Source of the DNA: Micrococcus sp023147585 | GTDB taxonomy: Bacteria; Actinomycetota; Actinomycetes; Actinomycetales; Micrococcaceae | Length of the DNA stretch: 64,000 nt | Direction: 5' to 3' | Assembly (NCBI RefSeq): GCF_044872765.1 | Contig: NZ_CP085253.1 | Location: 1,798,001 to 1,862,000, forward strand | Shown: positions 40,209-50,221 of the stretch, in pieces | Layout: every line of letters starts with the position of its first letter | Position numbering within the stretch: the stretch's first letter is position 1 | The notes under the pieces: model-generated | Told to the model about the DNA's origin: nothing | Database searches by the model: none | What the model saw: only the letters and a program-made list of their open reading frames with translations | Program-made: the position numbers and the translations under genes

Positions 40209-41282
40209 TCAGCCCGCCGCGGCGAGCTCCTCGCGCAGGGCCGCGACGAACGCGTCGACGTCCTCCTCCGTGGTGTCGAAGCTGCACACCCAGCGGACCT
40301 CGCCCGTCGCGGGGTCCCAGTCGTAGAACCGGAAGGACCGGCGCAGCCGGTCCGCGACGCCGGCCGGCAGGGTCGCGAAGACCGCGTTGACGTCGGTGTT
40401 CTGGGTCAGCGCCACCCCGGGGAGGGAGCCGTCCGCGATGCCGGCCGTCACGGCGTCGCTGAGGCGCCGGGCCATGGCGTTCGCGTGGCCGGCGATCCGC
40501 AGGTGCAGGTCCCCGTCGAAGAGCGCGATCAGCTGCGCAGAGACGAAGCGCATCTTGGACGCGAGCTGCATCTGGTGCTTGCGCAGGTAGGCCAGGCCCT
40601 GCACGGCGTCCGGGTTCAGCACCACGATCGCCTCCGCGGCGAGCGCCCCGTTCTTGCTGCCGCCCAGGGAGAGCACGTCCACGCCGGCGTCCGTGGTGAA
40701 CGCGCGCAGCGGCAGGTCGAGCGCGGCCGCGGCGTTGGCGATCCGCGCCCCGTCCAGGAACACCGTCATGCCGCGCGCGTGCGCGTGCTCGGTGATCGCG
40801 CGGATATCCTCCGGCGTGTACAGGGTGCCGAGCTCGGTGGACTGCGTGATCGCGACGACGAGGGGCTGGGCCCGGTGCTCGTCCCCCCATCCCCACGCCT
40901 CGGCGTCGATCAGCTCGGGGGTGAGCTTGCCGTCCAGGGTGGACACGGGCAGGAGCTTGATCCCGGCGGCCTTCTCCGGCGCGCCGCCCTCGTCCACGTG
41001 GATGTGGGCGGTGTCCGCGCAGACCACCGCGCCCCAGCGCGGCAGCATGGACTCCAGGGCGACGACGTTCGCGCCCGTCCCGTTGAACACCGGCCAGGCC
41101 TGCGCCTGCTCGCCGAAGTGCCCGCGGACCACCTCCTGCAGCCGGGCGGTGTAGGCATCCTCGCCGTAGGCGGTCTGGTGGCCGCCGTTGGCCTCGGCGA
41201 TCGCCGCGAGGACCTCCGGGTGCACCCCGGAGTAGTTGTCCGAGGCGAACCCGCGGCTCTCGGCGTCGTGGATCCTCTGCAT
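40209..41282 (-). CDS. low-specificity threonine aldolase-type PLP enzyme
   Basis: 357 aa, fold-type I PLP enzyme that cleaves beta-hydroxy amino acids such as threonine to glycine plus aldehyde. SDNYSGVHPEVLAAI begins the protein; VFNGTGANVVAL, the PLP-ring His in DTAHIHVDEGGA, FLDGARIANA (PLP Asp) and SLGGSKNGA (PLP Lys) are present. ATG at 41282 has GGAAGGGG at good spacing, better than an ATG 27 nt upstream. Probably in an operon after the DUF6421 gene (40-nt gap). Confidence 0.9.
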   Translation of the reverse strand: MQRIHDAESRGFASDNYSGVHPEVLAAIAEANGGHQTAYGEDAYTARLQEVVRGHFGEQAQAWPVFNGTGANVVALESMLPRWGAVVCADTAHIHVDEGGAPEKAAGIKLLPVSTLDGKLTPELIDAEAWGWGDEHRAQPLVVAITQSTELGTLYTPEDIRAITEHAHARGMTVFLDGARIANAAAALDLPLRAFTTDAGVDVLSLGGSKNGALAAEAIVVLNPDAVQGLAYLRKHQMQLASKMRFVSAQLIALFDGDLHLRIAGHANAMARRLSDAVTAGIADGSLPGVALTQNTDVNAVFATLPAGVADRLRRSFRFYDWDPATGEVRWVCSFDTTEEDVDAFVAALREELAAAG

Positions 41283-41322
41283 GTCGGTCCCCTTCCGGTG
41301 GGTGGTCATCGTGCGACGCGCC

Positions 41323-42753
41323 TCAGGCGTCCGCGGCGCGGATGCCGGCCGTGGAGTCGATGACGCCCCGCATCTTCTTCTCGAGCGCCTCGAAGAACAT
41401 GGAGAGCGGGAACTCGTCGTCGAGCACGAGGTCGGTGAGCCCCTTCGGCGGGCCCGCCAGCACGTCCTGGGGGAGGCCCTGCGCCCACGCCGAGGCCGGA
41501 TGCGGGGCCACCACGGACGCGACCAGCTCGTGGGCCTTGAGCCAGTGCACGGTCTTGGGGCGGTCGATGGACTCCCAGTACAGCCGGTCGATCGCGTCGC
41601 CGAGCTCGACGACGGCCGGCGCCAGGCCCTCTCAGTCCACGCTGAGCTTCACGTCCCGCCACTCCACCACGTGCCGGCGGTGGAGCCACGCGAAGAGCAG
41701 CTGGCCGCCGAGGCCGTCGTCGTTGCGCACGCGGGAACCGGTGAGCGCGAAGCGGAAGACGCGGTCGAAGAGCACGGCGTAGTGCACGAGCTTCGCGTGA
41801 CGCAGGGTCGCCTGCTCCGTCTCGCTCAGGTCCTCCCCGGCCTCCGCGCGGGCGGTGAGGGCCTGCTCGATCCGGACGCACTCGCGGAACGCGGTCAGGT
41901 CGCAGCGCATCTCCTCGAGCGTGTAGAGGAAGAACGGCATGCGCTGCTTGATCATGAACGGGTCGAAGGGCAGGTCGCCGCGCATGTGCGTGCGGTCGTG
42001 GATGAGGTCCCACATGACGAACGTCCTCTCGGCGAGGTCCTGGTCCGCCACGAGCTCCGCGGCGTCGGCGGGCAGGTCCAGCTTCGTGATGTCCGCGGCC
42101 GCGGCGACGACGCGGCGGAAGCGGGCCGCCTCGCGGTCCTGGAAGATCGCGCCCCACGTGAACGTGGGGATCTCGCGCATCGCCACGGTCTCGGGGAACA
42201 GCACCGCTGAGTTCGTGTCGTAGCCCGGCGTGAAGTCGATCAGCCGCAGGGACAGGAAGAGCTTGTTGCCGTGGTCGCCGGCCTCGAGGTCCGCGATGAA
42301 CTCCGGCCAGATGGCCCCCACGATCAGGGCCTCGACGTGTCGGTCGGGCGAGCCGTTCTGGGTGTACATCGGGAAGACCACGAGGTGACGGATGCCGTCC
42401 ACGCGGTGCTCCTGGGGCTGGAACGCCACGAGGGAGTCCAGGAAGTCGGGCACGCCGAAGCCGTCCGCCTCCCAGCGCGCGACGTCGCGGGGCAGGGCGG
42501 CGAGGTAGGCGGCGTCGTGCGGGAAGAGCGGGGCCAGCGTGGCGACGGCGGCGGTGATCACGGCGACGTGGTCGCGGGCGGCGGGGTGGTCGACGGGGTC
42601 AGGCACCGAGCCGTCCTCGGCCTGGAGTCCCTGGAGTGCCGTGGCGGCCGCCTTGAGTCGCAGCCAGGCCGGGTGGGACTCGGCGTGGCGGGCGTCCTCG
42701 ACGACCTCCGGCTCGCCGATGATGGCCTGCTCCGTGGGCAGAGAAGTGGTCAT
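41323..42753 (-). pseudogene. DUF6421 family protein with in-frame TGA
   Basis: The frame from ATG 42753 (AGGAGG upstream) codes 373 residues, hits TGA at 41634-41632, and then continues in the same frame for 102 more residues to a second stop. The join reads KLSVD-stop-EGLAPAVVELGDAIDRLYW; a Trp codon (TGG) changed to TGA would explain it. The sequence after the stop looks like genuine protein (WESIDRPKTVHWLKAHELVA, VLDDEFPLSMFFEALEKKMRG). DUF6421 proteins are of about the full 475 residues. Either a disrupted gene, a strain-specific mutation, or a sequence error. The function of the family is unknown. Confidence 0.75.
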
Positions 42754-42770
42754 GAACGCCTCCTGTCGCT

Positions 42771-43215
42771 GTGTCGCCGGTAAATCTCCCGCGATCCGCG
42801 TGCCACCCTCGCCCAGCTCTCGGAGCGGGTCGGCCTCTCCTCGTCCGCGGTGCAAGCGCGGCTGCGCAAGCTCGAGGGGAGCGGGGTGATCACCGGATAC
42901 CGGGCGCTGCTGGACCCCGAGGCGGTCGGCAAGCCGCTCGCGGCCTTCATCGAGATCACGCCACTGGACCCCCGGCAGCCCGACGACGCGCCGCAGCTCC
43001 TGGAGGGGGTCGCCGCGATCGAGGCCTGCCACTCCGTGGCCGGGGACGCGGCGTACATGCTGTTCGTCCGGGTGGGCTCGCCACGCGAGCTCGAGGCGCT
43101 CGTCAACGAGATCCGCCACGTGGCCTCCGTGAACACGCGGACCACCGTGGTGCTGCAGACCTTCTACGAGCACCGCCCGATGCTGCCCCTCGAGGAGCCC
43201 GGCCCGGTGCGCTGA
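42771..43215 (+). pseudogene. Lrp/AsnC-family regulator, N-terminus broken
   Basis: From ~42796 the frame reads DPRATLAQLSERVGLSSSAV, the second half of an Lrp HTH, then QARLRKLEGSGVITGYRALL and a complete RAM effector domain to TGA at 43215. A TAA stands just upstream in that frame and no start codon precedes the HTH. In another frame, GTG at 42771 reads SPVNLPR, which resembles a normal Lrp beginning, so ~25-30 nt and the frame seem lost. Translation from GTG 42850 would give 121 aa with no DNA-binding helix pair. It is divergent from the damaged DUF6421 gene, its probable target. Confidence 0.7.
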
Positions 43216-43233
43216 CGCACGGGGCCCGGTGGC

Positions 43234-43782
43234 TCAGAGGAACTCGAGCGGATCGAACTCGGCGACGTCGATGACGCGCAGGCGCGGCAAGGACGAGTCG
43301 AACGCCTCGACCTTGTACTCGAGGTCGAAGAACTCCACGCCCGGGATGGCCCGCAGGATGCCGGAGAGGAACTCCTCGAAGCCGATGATGCCGGTGCGGC
43401 GGCCCGGGGTGGAGGCCAGGTCGGCCAGCTGTGGGGCGAAGTCGGCGTCGTGGCTGACGAGGACGACGTCGTCCTCGCGTGCCTGGAGCGCGGCCATGGT
43501 CTTCTGGATGCCGAGGTCCACGACCTTGCCCTCGCCGCGCAGCATGATCGGCTGGTAGCCGAGTGCGGTGAGCGCCTGCACGAAGGGGATCGGGATCTCG
43601 CCGTCGATGGCGAGGAAGAACAGGCCCTTGACGGGCTGGTTCCAGTGGTCCTGCATGAAGTGGAGCAGGCGCTTCCAGCGCGGCCGCTCGTCGGACTGGG
43701 GGCGCCGCTGGAGGATGGACGTGCCGAGGGTCGCGTCGATGTTCTCGCCGTCGACCAGCAGGTAGGTGGTTCGCTCGCTCAC
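43234..43782 (-). CDS. NYN-domain (PIN-like) protein
   Basis: 182 aa. NYN domains are PIN-like nucleases; acidic positions are in TYLLVDGENID and VVLVSHDADFAPQ, with VVDLGIQKTMAAL between. RNA processing is the usual inference. GTG at 43782 has TAGCCT ending 7 nt upstream. A second candidate, ATG 43899 (221 aa), overlaps the upstream acyltransferase stop (TGATG); both forms might be made. Confidence 0.82.
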   Translation of the reverse strand: MSERTTYLLVDGENIDATLGTSILQRRPQSDERPRWKRLLHFMQDHWNQPVKGLFFLAIDGEIPIPFVQALTALGYQPIMLRGEGKVVDLGIQKTMAALQAREDDVVLVSHDADFAPQLADLASTPGRRTGIIGFEEFLSGILRAIPGVEFFDLEYKVEAFDSSLPRLRVIDVAEFDPLEFL

Positions 43783-43789
43783 GGTCTCG

Positions 43790-43795
43790 AGGCTA
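43790..43795 (-). promoter_or_regulatory. -10-like hexamer TAGCCT of NYN gene
   Basis: Minus-strand TAGCCT, 7 nt before GTG 43782, inside the alternative longer reading frame. Confidence 0.5.
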
Positions 43796-43898
43796 CCCCG
43801 CGGGGCGGACGCGGTCCGCGGGGCGGTGGCGGTGGCGGGGTGGAACTCGACGGCGGGCGTCTCGAGCGAGCCCGCGGGAAGGTCGGCGCGGCGGGCCA

Positions 43899-45011
43899 TC
43901 AGCGGCCGCCGATCCGGTCCGTCACGAGGCGCGCCACGCCCTCGATCGGGCCCGCCCGCCAGGGCCGCGACCGCACGTACGTGCGCCACAGCAGCGGCAG
44001 CGCGATCGCACCGAGGATCAGCACGACCACGTTGAACCACGTGTCGTCCGCGCCGCCGGGCGTGCGCCACGGGCCGGGGCCCGCAGCGCGCGCCGCCCAC
44101 CCGAGGTAGGCGTGGTGCGCCACGTACACGGACAGGGTCATGGAGCCGGGGACGGAGAGCAGCTCGGTGGCGGGGTTCGCGTGGTTCGGCACGACGGCGG
44201 CGCACAGTCCCAGCACCAGCAGCACCAGGCCGGTGTCCACGAGGACCTCGGGCACGGTGCCGGAGTACGGGACGGGCATCGCGCCGGTCCTCGCGCGGGA
44301 GGACGCGAGGACGACGCCGGCCAGGGCCGCCCCGCCGACCGCCCACCACACCGCGTCCACGCGCATGCGGCGGGCCGGGTCCTCGCGGGTCCCGTGCAGG
44401 GTGCGCAGTACGACCGCTCCGAGCAGCGCCCACGCGAGCAGCAGGGGCAGGCGGTAGGGCGCGTCGGTGAGCATCGTGGCCACGCCCGTCGCGAGGCGGT
44501 CCGCGGGCAGGCCCACCGCGTCGGCCAGCGGCAGGAGTGCGGCGACGGCCGCCGTCGTGCCCTGGGCCACGAGGGCGACGCCGCCGGACGCCGAGAGGAG
44601 GGCGAGGACGAGCTGCGCGGCGAGCGGGAGCGCGGCGAGCAGGCCCATCAGGAGGGCGACGACGGCGAGGTGCGGCAGGATGTCGTGCACCTGGGCGCCG
44701 AAGAACCCGACGAGCCAGGAGCACGCCGCGAGGACGAGCGCCCGGATGACCGCGCGGGCCGCCGCGCGGCCGATGCCCAGGTGCTGGACCTCGAGGCGGG
44801 CGGAGACGCCCACGAGCGCCGCGAACAGGGCCGCCGTGAGGTGCTCGGTGAGGTTCAGGACACCGCCGGGGCCGCCGGTGGGCGCGGTGTGGGCGAGCAT
44901 CATCGAGATCAGCGCGAGGCAGCGGGCGACGTCGACCCAGATCAAGCGGTGGTGGACGGGGCGCGAGGACGGCCCGGCCCGGCCACGCGAGCGGGACGAG
45001 GTGCGGGGCAC
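43899..45011 (-). CDS. putative membrane acyltransferase (DUF1624/DUF418-like)
   Basis: 370 aa, about ten membrane helices. The N-terminal RLIWVDVARCLALISMMLAH, with a His in the first helix, matches the heparan-N-acetyltransferase/DUF418 group that acylates envelope glycans. SVYVAHHAYLGW late in the protein is similar to their last helices. GTG at 45011 has AGGAG 7 nt upstream; a longer frame from 45059 would run through the promoter, so I reject it. Substrate unknown. Confidence 0.75.
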   Translation of the reverse strand: MPRTSSRSRGRAGPSSRPVHHRLIWVDVARCLALISMMLAHTAPTGGPGGVLNLTEHLTAALFAALVGVSARLEVQHLGIGRAAARAVIRALVLAACSWLVGFFGAQVHDILPHLAVVALLMGLLAALPLAAQLVLALLSASGGVALVAQGTTAAVAALLPLADAVGLPADRLATGVATMLTDAPYRLPLLLAWALLGAVVLRTLHGTREDPARRMRVDAVWWAVGGAALAGVVLASSRARTGAMPVPYSGTVPEVLVDTGLVLLVLGLCAAVVPNHANPATELLSVPGSMTLSVYVAHHAYLGWAARAAGPGPWRTPGGADDTWFNVVVLILGAIALPLLWRTYVRSRPWRAGPIEGVARLVTDRIGGR

Positions 45012-45045
45012 GGAGGGCTCCTGAAGACGGGGACGAGGTGGGTCC

Positions 45046-45051
45046 AGTCTA
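45046..45051 (-). promoter_or_regulatory. -10 TAGACT of acyltransferase gene
   Basis: Minus-strand TAGACT lies 34 nt before the GTG; the resulting ~28-nt leader carries AGGAG. A useful contrast to the leaderless genes. Confidence 0.55.
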
Positions 45052-45104
45052 GGAAGCACCCTCGTCGCCGTCGGACTCGCAACGGGAGGTTTCCGGGCGC
45101 CCGC

Positions 45105-45110
45105 TACCCT
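45105..45110 (+). promoter_or_regulatory. -10-like hexamer TACCCT of GDPD gene
   Basis: TACCCT ends 6 nt before the GTG at 45117. Confidence 0.55.
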
Positions 45111-45116
45111 GACCCC

Positions 45117-46028
45117 GTGACCCGCCGAACCGTGCCGTCCTCAGGCCCGTCGCCGTGCCCGCGTGCCCGTCCCGCGCGCTCCCTGCGTGCGCCCCGGCCA
45201 ACGCCCCGTCCCGCCCCCGCCTACCTCGCGGACTCCCTGCCCGGCCGTGCCGGCCGGCCCCTCGGCTTCGCGCACCGCGGCGCCGGGAACGAGCGGGAGA
45301 ACTCGCTGGCGGCGTTCCAGTCGGCCTGTGATGCGGGCTTCGCCTACCTCGAGCTGGACGTGCGCACCACGAAGGACGGCGTGCTCGTGGTCTTCCACGA
45401 CGAGACCCTGGACCGCGTCACCACCGGCCGCGGCCGGATCTCCGACGTCACGTGGGAGCAGCTCCACTCCGTCACGGTCGGCGGCGAGCCGCTCCTGCGC
45501 TTCGCCGACCTCCTCACCGCACTCCCCGAGGCCCGCCTCAACGTGGACCTCAAGGACCGCGCGGCCGCCCCCGCCATGGCCCACCTGCTCGCCGAGCACG
45601 AGGCGTGGGACCGCGTGCTCGTCGCGTCCTTCCACGACTCCCGCCGCCGCCTCTTCCGGCGTTCTCTCACCGCCCTCGGCCACGCCGAGCGCGCGCACGG
45701 CCCGCACCGCATCGCGACGTCGGGCGGGGCCGCCGCCATCGCCGCGCTCGTCCTGCTCGGCCCGCTTGGCCTCACGGGGTGGCTGCGCCGCCACGCCCTC
45801 GACATCGACTGCGTGCAGGTGCCGATCCGGCACGGGCGCATCCGGGTGGTGACGGCCGACTTCGTGCGCCGCTGCCACGCTGCGGGCCTGCCCGTGCACG
45901 TGTGGGTCGTGGACGAGGCCGAGGAGATCGAGCGGCTCCTGGACCTCGGCGTCGACGGCGTCATGACCGACCGTGCCGACGTCCTCGCGGAGGTCTTCAC
46001 GCGCCGCGGCCTCTGGCCGCAGCGCTGA
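45117..46028 (+). CDS. glycerophosphodiester phosphodiesterase family protein
   Basis: 303 aa. Hydrolyses glycerophosphodiesters to glycerol-3-phosphate and alcohol. Active-site blocks: FAHRGAGNERENSLAAF (His, Arg, Glu), LELDVRTTKDGVLVVFHDETLDR (metal ligands and second His) and NVDLKD. A hydrophobic stretch (~200-217, AAAIAALVLLGPLGL) interrupts the barrel, as in some actinobacterial members. No signal peptide. GTG chosen from the leaderless spacing; the first ~40 residues are Pro/Arg-rich. Confidence 0.92.
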   Translation: MTRRTVPSSGPSPCPRARPARSLRAPRPTPRPAPAYLADSLPGRAGRPLGFAHRGAGNERENSLAAFQSACDAGFAYLELDVRTTKDGVLVVFHDETLDRVTTGRGRISDVTWEQLHSVTVGGEPLLRFADLLTALPEARLNVDLKDRAAAPAMAHLLAEHEAWDRVLVASFHDSRRRLFRRSLTALGHAERAHGPHRIATSGGAAAIAALVLLGPLGLTGWLRRHALDIDCVQVPIRHGRIRVVTADFVRRCHAAGLPVHVWVVDEAEEIERLLDLGVDGVMTDRADVLAEVFTRRGLWPQR

Positions 46029-46031
46029 GCC

Positions 46032-46586
46032 TCACCGTCGCGGCGCCAGCACCAGCTCGACGCCGGCCCGCGTCAGGGTGAGCGCGCCGTCCTCCGCCTC
46101 GTCCACGGCCACCGGGCCGTCGAAGAGCCGACGCACCGCCTCGGTTGCCGAGGCGGTCTCGTCCTCGGGCAGGCACGCGACGGCCGGCTGGCCCTCGCTC
46201 GGGTGCGCCTGCCACCCGTCCGGCGTCACGCTCAGGACGTCCACGCGCGGCTGCCCGCACAGTTCCCGAGCGGTGAACGTGAACGGCGCGCCCGTGTCGA
46301 CGTCCACGCTCGTCCACGGACCCGTCGCCACGGGGCGCCCGTCCCAGGCCAGGGACGTCACCGCGTGGGGCTGCGTGCCGACCGGCAGATCGCCGCCCCG
46401 GCCCCGAGCCGCGCCGGGCGCGGCGAGGTCGGAGGCGGAGATGCGCGACGGCGTCGCCCCGCTCGGGGACCCGGCGCCGGCACCCTCCGATGACCCTCCC
46501 GACGTCGGCCCGGCGCCGCACCCGGTGACGGCGAGGAGGCCCGTCATCACCAGGGCCGGCGGCAGGCGGCGCAGCCGGCTGTCCAT
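46032..46586 (-). CDS. putative lipoprotein
   Basis: 184 aa. Signal peptide with lipobox AVTGC (Cys ~23), then a Gly/Ser-rich linker. The rest (LAWDGRPVATGPWTSVDVD, FTARELCGQPRVD, VACLPEDE) faintly resembles META/HslJ-type folds, but I do not claim a family. ATG is 1 nt after the aldehyde dehydrogenase stop, so translation is probably coupled. Converges on the GDPD gene with a 3-nt gap. Confidence 0.7.
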   Translation of the reverse strand: MDSRLRRLPPALVMTGLLAVTGCGAGPTSGGSSEGAGAGSPSGATPSRISASDLAAPGAARGRGGDLPVGTQPHAVTSLAWDGRPVATGPWTSVDVDTGAPFTFTARELCGQPRVDVLSVTPDGWQAHPSEGQPAVACLPEDETASATEAVRRLFDGPVAVDEAEDGALTLTRAGVELVLAPRR

Positions 46587-46587
46587 G

Positions 46588-48279
46588 TCAGAGCATCTTC
46601 GGGATCATCTTGCGCTTCATCCAGCCGTACGGCGGGTACGCGGTCTTGAGCGTGTCCACCTGGTCCGACTTCGTGATGGACGGGCGCAGGTGGGAGAACG
46701 TCTCGAAGCCCGCCTGCCCGTGATACGCGCCCATCCCGGAGGATCCGATGCCGCCGAAGGGCAGCGTGGTGATGCCGGCGTGCAGCAGGGCGACGTCGTA
46801 GCCGAGGCCGCCGGCCTGGACCTGCTCGTCGAACGCGCGGTGCAGGCGCGGGCGGTCCGTGAAGAGGTACGCCGCGAGGGGGTGCGGGCGGTCGGCGATG
46901 AAGTCCAGCGCGTCCTGGAACGCCCCCACCTTCAGCACGGGCAGGACGGGGCCGAACAGCTCCTCCTGCATGAGCGCGCCGTCCGGCTGCACGCCCGTGA
47001 CCACGGTGGGCGCCATGTAGCGCGCGGCCGGGTCGACCTCGCCGCCCACGAGCACCTCGGCGCCGGCAGCCACGTCCTTCTCCACCATGTCCGCGAGGCG
47101 CTGGGCGTGCTCGGCGGAGATGAGGCGGCCGTAGTCCTTGGACTCGCGCGGCTCCGCGCCGTAGAACTCGCGGATCGCCTTCGGCAGCTCGGCCACCACC
47201 TGCGCGTGGGCCTCCTCGCCCACGGCGAGGATGTAGTCCGGGGCCACGCACGTCTGGCCCGCGTTGGTGAACTTGGCCCACGCGAGGCGGCGGGCCATCG
47301 CCCCCGTGTTGCGCGCGGGCGTCACCACCGCCGGGGACTTCCCGCCCAGCTCCAGCGTGACGGGGGAGAGCGTCTTGGCCGCGGCCTCGTACACGATCCG
47401 CCCCACGCGCTCGCCGCCCGTGTAGAGGATGTGGTCCCACGGCTCCGCGAGCAGCGCGGTGTTGCAGTCCCTGCCGCCGGCCACCACGGAGATCAGCGCG
47501 GAGTCCAGGTACTGAGGCAGCAGCTCCTGCAGGGCACGGGCCGTGGCGGGCGCCTTCTCCGAGGGGCTGATGACCACGGCGTTGCCCGCCGCCAGCGCGC
47601 CCACCAGCGGGGCGAGCGTGAGCTGCACGGGGTAGTTCCACGCGCCGATGATCAGCACGAGCCCCTTGGGCCGTGGCCGCACCTCGGCGCTCGCGGGCTG
47701 CAGGGTCAGCGGCAGCTTTGCGGGCCGCGGCTCCATCCACTCGCTCAGGTGCAGGATCGCGTGGTCCACCTCCGAGCGCACCGAGATCACCTCGGTCATC
47801 AGCGCCTCCGTGGGCGCCTTGCCGAGGTCCTCGCCCAGGGCGTTCACGAACCGCTCCTGCTGCTCCGTGAGCATCCGCTTCAGCCCGCGCAGCTGGTGCA
47901 GGCGCACGGTGCGGGGGTGGGCGGCGCGCAGGCGGGCGGCGGCGCGCAGCCTCCCGACGGCGGCGTGCGGCTCCTCGGGTCGGGTGCCGGCAGGCATGAT
48001 CGGCAGGGCCTCGGTGGGCAGCGGCTCGCGCAGGGGCTCGGCGGTCTCCTCCTCGGGCTCGTCCTCGCCGAGGTCCCAGCCGACGTCCGCGGCCAGGCCC
48101 TCCGGGAGGGCCCCGGCCGTCGTCAGGAGGGCCGGGGTGCCGGTCGCCGCTGCGTCGTCCGCGGTGTCCGCGGTGTCCGTGACGTTGCCGTCGTGGGGGG
48201 AGGCGGCGTCGGTGCGGGTCGTGTCCGGCTCCTCGCTCGCGTGGCGGGGACGGGGCTGCTCGGGGGTGCCGTTGCTCAT
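46588..48279 (-). CDS. aldehyde dehydrogenase family protein
   Basis: 563 aa, about 100 longer than the class-3-like ALDH family. The catalytic core begins near residue 105 and has IIGAWNYPVQLTLAPL, VTLELGGKSPAVV (catalytic Glu) and NAGQTCVAPDYI (catalytic Cys), and ends with a membrane-tropic C-terminus (GWMKRKMIPKML). Oxidises fatty or other aldehydes with NAD(P). The Asp/Glu-rich N-terminal extension is unusual. ATG 48279 fits TAGCGT plus 7 nt. Confidence 0.92.
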   Translation of the reverse strand: MSNGTPEQPRPRHASEEPDTTRTDAASPHDGNVTDTADTADDAAATGTPALLTTAGALPEGLAADVGWDLGEDEPEEETAEPLREPLPTEALPIMPAGTRPEEPHAAVGRLRAAARLRAAHPRTVRLHQLRGLKRMLTEQQERFVNALGEDLGKAPTEALMTEVISVRSEVDHAILHLSEWMEPRPAKLPLTLQPASAEVRPRPKGLVLIIGAWNYPVQLTLAPLVGALAAGNAVVISPSEKAPATARALQELLPQYLDSALISVVAGGRDCNTALLAEPWDHILYTGGERVGRIVYEAAAKTLSPVTLELGGKSPAVVTPARNTGAMARRLAWAKFTNAGQTCVAPDYILAVGEEAHAQVVAELPKAIREFYGAEPRESKDYGRLISAEHAQRLADMVEKDVAAGAEVLVGGEVDPAARYMAPTVVTGVQPDGALMQEELFGPVLPVLKVGAFQDALDFIADRPHPLAAYLFTDRPRLHRAFDEQVQAGGLGYDVALLHAGITTLPFGGIGSSGMGAYHGQAGFETFSHLRPSITKSDQVDTLKTAYPPYGWMKRKMIPKML

Positions 48280-48286
48280 GGAGCCC

Positions 48287-48292
48287 ACGCTA
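48287..48292 (-). promoter_or_regulatory. -10-like hexamer TAGCGT of ALDH gene
   Basis: Minus-strand TAGCGT ends 7 nt before the ATG at 48279; it overlaps a GTG that would otherwise add three residues. Confidence 0.55.
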
Positions 48293-48331
48293 CCCAGGCG
48301 GGCTGGGCGGCGGCAGGGTGCGCCTCCGCGC

Positions 48332-50050
<1,719 letters not shown>

Positions 50051-50132
50051 GCCCCTCACCTTGGCACGCGCGGGTGAGCGGGGGAAGAACTCGCGGTTGC
50101 CGCACGGTCCTGGCCTGACGCACCCGCCCCCC

Positions 50133-50176
50133 ACGACGACGGGCGCCCACCCGCGAGGGTGAGCGCCCGTCGTCGT
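50133..50176 (-). terminator. terminator after katG
   Basis: 20-bp stem with one mismatch (50133-50152 with 50157-50176), GCGA loop. The same tetraloop occurs at 5442-5445. Confidence 0.8.
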
Positions 50177-50221
50177 CCGGCCAGGACCTCGGCGCGTCCG
50201 GGCGTCCGAGGCCCAGGGGCG

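Noticed and set aside
45012..45059. Longer acyltransferase start at 45059
   Set aside because: The extension reads through TAGACT and the AGGAG sequence that serve the GTG at 45011.
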